Shown: piece after piece, positions 59,552 to 64,000 of the stretch
Layout of the letters: the number at the start of each line of letters is the position of its first letter
Numbering within the stretch: position 1 is the first letter of the stretch
NCBI RefSeq assembly: GCF_023159225.1
Contig: NC_063170.1
Location: forward strand, 21,251,735-21,315,734
From: Perognathus longimembris pacificus
Lineage: Eukaryota > Chordata > Mammalia > Rodentia > Heteromyidae
DNA length: 64,000 bases
Direction: 5' to 3'
Notes under the pieces: generated by a model
What the model was told of the DNA's origin: nothing
The model's database searches: none
The model's input: the letters and a program-made list of their open reading frames with translations, nothing else
Position numbers and translations under genes: made by a program

Positions 59552-59935
59552 CTAGTCAGTTTTCTGTCACTGCAGCAAATGTGTGAGATAATCAACTTAG
59601 AAAGGGTTTATTTTGCCTCACAAATTTGGAGGTTTCAGTCCATGTTCGATTGTCCCTGTAGTAGAGGGTCTGTGGTGAAGCAGCACATCATGCCAGAAGT
59701 GTGTGTCAGAAGAAAACTACGAATTTCACAAGCAAGGGAGCAAAGAGAAAAAGAGAAGCAGAAAGATGTCTACATGCTCCCAATGACGTAAAGTCTTCCT
59801 AGTAGGCCCAGATCTTAAGGGTCCAGCTCTCTCTCATTAGTGCCACTCTGGTCCCCAAGTATTTTTATTTTTATTTTTTCATATAACACATAGGCCATTG
59901 GGAGACATTTAAGATCCAAACTATAACAAAGGCCA
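59552..59935 (-). mobile_element. MaLR-type LTR, reversed
   Basis: CTAGTCAGTTTTCTGTCACT, GGGTTTATTTTGCCTCACAA, CATTAGTGCCACTCTGGTCC and TTAAGATCCAAACTATAACA are in the order of a reversed LTR of this group. An open frame of 80 codons here is incidental. Confidence 0.55.
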
Positions 59936-60130
59936 GTAGTCCAATATTCACTTCTCATTCCTATAGGTCATGCTATCTTAGAAATTGCTATTATTCCACG
60001 GAACATCAAATCTTCTCAAAGAGCTGTTGTCTACTCTTAAGTACTTTGGTGTGAATACTTAAAAGAGAAACCAAAGAGAATGTTTATCTCCCTAAAATAA
60101 AAGCTTTTCTTCTGATTTTTTTATTAATTC

Positions 60131-60141
60131 TCTCTCTCTCT

Positions 60142-60187
<46 letters not shown>
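60131..60187. repeat. (CT)n(CA)n compound microsatellite
   Basis: A short CT run followed by about 22 CA units. Confidence 0.95.
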
Positions 60188-60191
<4 letters not shown>

Positions 60192-61269
60192 CTAGCCTAA
60201 AAAATCCAGTTAGCACAAAAATATCTTAAATAACATATTCTGGCATCACAATGTGGTAAAAAATCACAATGCAAAGATAGAAGAATAAATACCTGGCTGA
60301 AATTTCTACACAATACTAATGTAAAGCATATTTCAAAGAGAATGAAGTTAAAGAAGTTGTATTTTTGTGTGTGAAAAGGTTGGTAAAATTACATGGGCTC
60401 TTTCATATTTGCACATTCAAACCTTATGGGAAATTAAGTATCTCCAAATGTATATTGTTCTCCCCAAGAGCTCATCTTATGAAGGAAAGAAGATACTCAG
60501 AGGGAAAACCTTCAGGCTCAAGACAGAAGATGTTCCCAGCAGTATAAATGCCTAACTTAGCTACTAGTCCTTAGAAATTAGCTAGCTCATAGAAAAATCA
60601 AGCTCTGGTCAGAAGCTATGATTCAGACTCAGATGTTGAAAGTAGTCTGTCCTGATGACCAAGTTGTGATACAGCCAGAGGACTAGGCCTGGATTATTAA
60701 TTCCCAGCAAGCCCTTCTTTTCCCTCTGCAATAGTGTGCCATTTAAAATATAATTTCTTCAAATATGCCATCATCATTGCTTTCCAGGGAAGATGGGAAT
60801 AATAAATCTATGTATTTCTGTCAATACAATTATATTTAGAGAATTTAGTAATAAATGTCTCAGTAAACTCACTAGAGGACAGTCAGATTACTTGGAATCA
60901 TACTTGACAGGTAAGAAATGATAGTCAGGTAGCAGAGGATAAGAATTGCACAATAGTTTGGGAAGGAAGACTTCATTTTCAAATGTCTGCAGTAATACTG
61001 CTAATGATAATATAAAGGAAGGAGTTAATAGCAATAAATAGGTAAATGTAATTTCAAATCAGTGCTTTTTCCACTTAGAAGCAGTGATTGTAGAACAATG
61101 GTTCTGTCCCAATCCTTAGAGGATTTAGATTACATTAATAGCAGATAATTGTATGTCTTTTCTGAGGTTTATAACTAGTATGTAAGTACATTTAAGCATA
61201 TTTTTTCTTTTTCATATAAAGAAGTCATGCAAAATGTACCATGTATTGGGTCATCTGGAACCTTTTCTG
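60188..61269. other. Unique upstream sequence
   Basis: No recognisable element or coding frame. Confidence 0.4.
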
Positions 61270-61478
61270 TTGTTTTTTTCTTTTGTATGGGTCCTGAAGC
61301 TTGAATTTAGGGCCTGGATGCTGTACCCAAGCTTTTCTGCTCAAGGCTGATGCTCTAGCACTTAAATCTTAGCTCCACTTTTGCCTTTTTGGTGGTCAAT
61401 TGGAGATAAGTATCTTATGGACTTTCCCATCTGGGCTGGCATGGTTCTCAGATGTCACCAGCCCTTGGCCTTTTCCCA
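61270..61478 (-). mobile_element. Reversed B1-Geo SINE with an internal deletion
   Basis: Geo half and linker (GGTCAATTGGAGATAAGTAT) are clear. The B1-like half is shortened, joining CATCTGGGCTGGCATGG directly to CAGATGTCACCAGCCC. Confidence 0.8.
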
Positions 61479-61579
61479 TTATTTTTAACAATTGAGGAAT
61501 ATTATGGGAAGTACTTTAATATACTCAGCTAATACCTTAGTGATGGACATTTCTGCTTACTACCTTATATAAAGCCTTC

Positions 61580-61790
61580 TGTAAAATATTATTCATATAG
61601 CATTTTGAACAGGTATGATTATACTTAGGGTAAATTCTTAGAAGATCGAATTGCTGGATGAAAAGTTATATACACTTAATATTGTATTGATATTACCAAA
61701 TTTTACCTAAATAATAAATTCCTTGGAGTAGAATTGCAAAGTCAAATGGTATATACATTTCTTGCCTTCCTGAAATGTGATAATTTATTC
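61580..61790 (-). mobile_element. Possible ancient L1-derived segment, reversed
   Basis: AGAAGATCGAATTGCTGGAT and, about 100 bp on, GGAGTAGAATTGCAAAGTCA resemble the same reversed L1 motif twice. Diverged; family uncertain. Confidence 0.35.
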
Positions 61791-63194
61791 TCCTGGAAAT
61801 ATGGCAAGGTAGATAATTTGAAAAACTTCCCAAAGGCTTTGAAATATTTCAAAATATGTAACAAATGTCTCATATGTAGAGTTAAGGTCACAAAAAATAC
61901 AGATACCCAGGATAAAAGAATGGAAAATGAGGTGAAAATTAAGAGGAGAAACAGATATTGAAAATACAGGTGTCTAGGGGCATTTGTGGTTTCAGATAAC
62001 TAACATGCTTGGTGTGTAAAAACCACAGGAAGAAAAATCCCTGATACCTGGAAAGTGGAGAATGGAACCAAGACCCTCACAGGAAATAGGAAACCTAGAG
62101 CACAATACCTGCTTTGGAAAGATGGACTAGGAAAAAAAAAAGCAGTAAAGAGAGATGACCACTATTGGCCCTAATGGTTTCACTTGGCCCAGGCATACAA
62201 TGTGAAAAAAGTATGTCCCACACATTTCTAACTGCAGACCTGTTTTCAAGTGGACTTCCTAACATATACAACCTGAGGACACCAGATGACCAACAGAGGC
62301 AAATACAAGTCTCCAAAGACTTGTCTTTACATTGCAGGCTGTATAAGATTCCCATGGATATAACATTTGACTGGCCATAAACTCACAATTCAAACTTTCC
62401 TCATAAGGGAAGAAGTTGTTTTCTATGCATGAATATAAGCAGAAACCCTGTCCACAGCAGTATTAGACCTTTTTGATCTTCAGGGAATTGAGTAGCTGGA
62501 TGGAGAGTAGTAGTAGGTTTTATATTTTCAAAAGGTTTAAGGAAATGATATCAGAAGTAAGATGTAACTACTCATGAAAACATCTGCTATTTTACAAAAC
62601 AAAGTAGAACTTTTACAAATAAAGAGTATGGCAATGAAAATTTAGAATTCCGTAGATGAGTTAAAGAAGGTGATTAAACTCAATTGTGAAAAGAATTAAC
62701 AAATTGGAGAGAGCTGAGGGAAGTACACAAAGTACAGTACAAGTTACAAGGATAGAAAATGTGACATTGGATATTGAGCATGATAAGGCAGAAGTACATT
62801 GATTGTACTGGCATCTTAGGAAAAATGAGAATTAAAGGAGATGGGGAATATTCGGAGATAATGATTTTCCAGAATAGATAGAAAGATATGAATATTTAAG
62901 ATATTTAAGAAGCACAATAAACCCCTAACTCCCCTATTGCACTTTAGCATACATGGCTTTTTAGTGAAATAAAAGGATATTTTCCAAAACAAAATTAGAG
63001 AGAAGGGTGGCATTCTTTAACATCTGACTTAATGGAATACAGCTGGATTTTCATATCTGTTTCCAATCTGTTTCAATATAACATGTCATGTAGCCTCTGG
63101 AAAAACTCTGACTTGCAAGAGAATGAGAATAGAAAAGGAAAAAATTATCTCTTAGTATAAATATAGTTTTGACCTTATGGAACTCCTGAAAAAA
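61791..63194. other. Unique sequence up to the L1 breakpoint
   Basis: No recognisable element. Short frames on both strands at 62095-62380 lack any family signature. Confidence 0.4.
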
Positions 63195-64000
63195 TTCAAT
63201 TTCATCAAGAGTTTAACAGAAAGACAGCCAATGATATGGGAAAGGATATTTACCAGCACAGCAACAGACAAAGGCCTGATATCTGTCATCTACAGAGAAC
63301 TCAAAAAAATAAGCCCCTCCAAGCCCAATAAACCTATTAGGAAATGGGCAAAGGAGCTAAAGAGAGACTTCACAAGAGAAGATATAAAAATGGCAAAGAA
63401 ACACATGAGGAAACGCTCAACATCCCTGGTAGTAAAGGAAATGCAAATAAAAACAACCCTGAGATACCACCTCACTCCAGTTAGAATGGCCTATACTCTG
63501 AACTCAGGCAACAACAAATGCTGGAGTGGGTGCAGGGAAAGAGAAACCCTTCTCCATTGTTGGTGGGAGTGCAAATTAGTACAACCACTTTGGAGAACAG
63601 TATGGAGGTTTCTCAAAAAGCTCAATATAGACCTACCCTATGACCCAGCCATACCACTCCTAGGCATCTATCCTGAACAGCAGGTCCCAAGATATCAAAA
63701 AGACATTTGTACTTCCATGTTTATCGCGGCACAATTCACAATAGCCAAAATATGGAAACAACCCAGATGCCCCTCCACAGACGAATGGATCCAAAAAATA
63801 TGGTACTTATACACAATGGAATACTACTTAGCGATTAGGAATGGTGAAATATTGTTATTTGCAGGGAAATGGTCAGAACTTGAACAAATAATGTTGAGCG
63901 AGACAAGCCTAGAACACAGAAAACAAAGGGGCATGGTCCCCCTGATATATGACTGTTAACAAAGGGAGACGGAGAGACAGTAGAGACCAAGTCTGTGAAA
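63195..64000 (+). mobile_element. 5'-truncated young L1: ORF2 C-terminus, open to its stop, running off the window
   Basis: A frame open from about 63177 to the stop at 63957-63959 encodes the C-terminal quarter of L1 ORF2p. Recognisable segments are [18 protein letters not shown], the zinc-knuckle-like CX3CX7HX4C (CWSGC then HCWWEC), [15 protein letters not shown] and the TMEYYLAIRN region. The stop after MVPLIYDC is in the normal place, and 3' UTR starts after it. The endonuclease and reverse transcriptase domains are absent, so the copy cannot move by itself. The 5' breakpoint is near 63195, by eye. Lack of any stop or frameshift suggests recent insertion. Confidence 0.9.

Overview
This is mammalian nuclear DNA, most likely from a geomyoid rodent (kangaroo rat, pocket mouse or pocket gopher). 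The best clue is a dimeric SINE present in many copies on both strands. Its left half resembles a rodent ID element (tRNA-Ala derived). Its right half is a unit of about 90-100 bp that matches the Geo monomer of the IDL-Geo SINE, which was described as restricted to Geomyoidea. Rodent-type B1 units, ID units, L1 3' ends and older eutherian repeats (MIR, L2, MER5A, MLT1/MaLR) fill in the rest.

Only one protein-coding gene can be supported: the 5' end of GNAO1 (G protein alpha-o), on the minus strand. Coding exon 1 (32791-32908) encodes residues 1-39 plus one base. Exon 2 (32531-32573, 43 bp) encodes the P-loop. The two are separated by a 217-bp intron with clean GT/AG sites. The 5' leader and promoter lie in a CpG island at about 32.74-34.27 kb. 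That island holds a (CCG/CCT)n tract, two short upstream ORFs, a long GA/CT tract, a consensus CRE (TGACGTCA) inside a 12-bp palindrome, an NRF1-like site and clustered GC boxes. I could not find exon 3, so 1-32530 is read as the start of intron 2. A second, smaller CpG island lies in that intron at about 30.54-30.79 kb.

Layout: 1-28.1 kb is intronic sequence dense in SINEs, L1 fragments, old L2/MIR and microsatellites. About 28.1-38.0 kb carries the promoter and has no lineage-specific SINE or L1 that I can recognise. About 38-64 kb is upstream intergenic sequence, repeat-rich, with large pyrimidine microsatellites at 55.2-56.2 kb. At the right edge is a 5'-truncated L1 whose ORF2 C-terminus is still open.

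I see no operon, CRISPR, phage or other novel multi-gene system. The unusual material is the SINE modularity (one right monomer joined to two different left monomers), a twin-primed L1 nested in an old LTR, and the architecture of the GNAO1 promoter and leader. Most other open frames are short, or are artefacts of GC-rich or microsatellite sequence.
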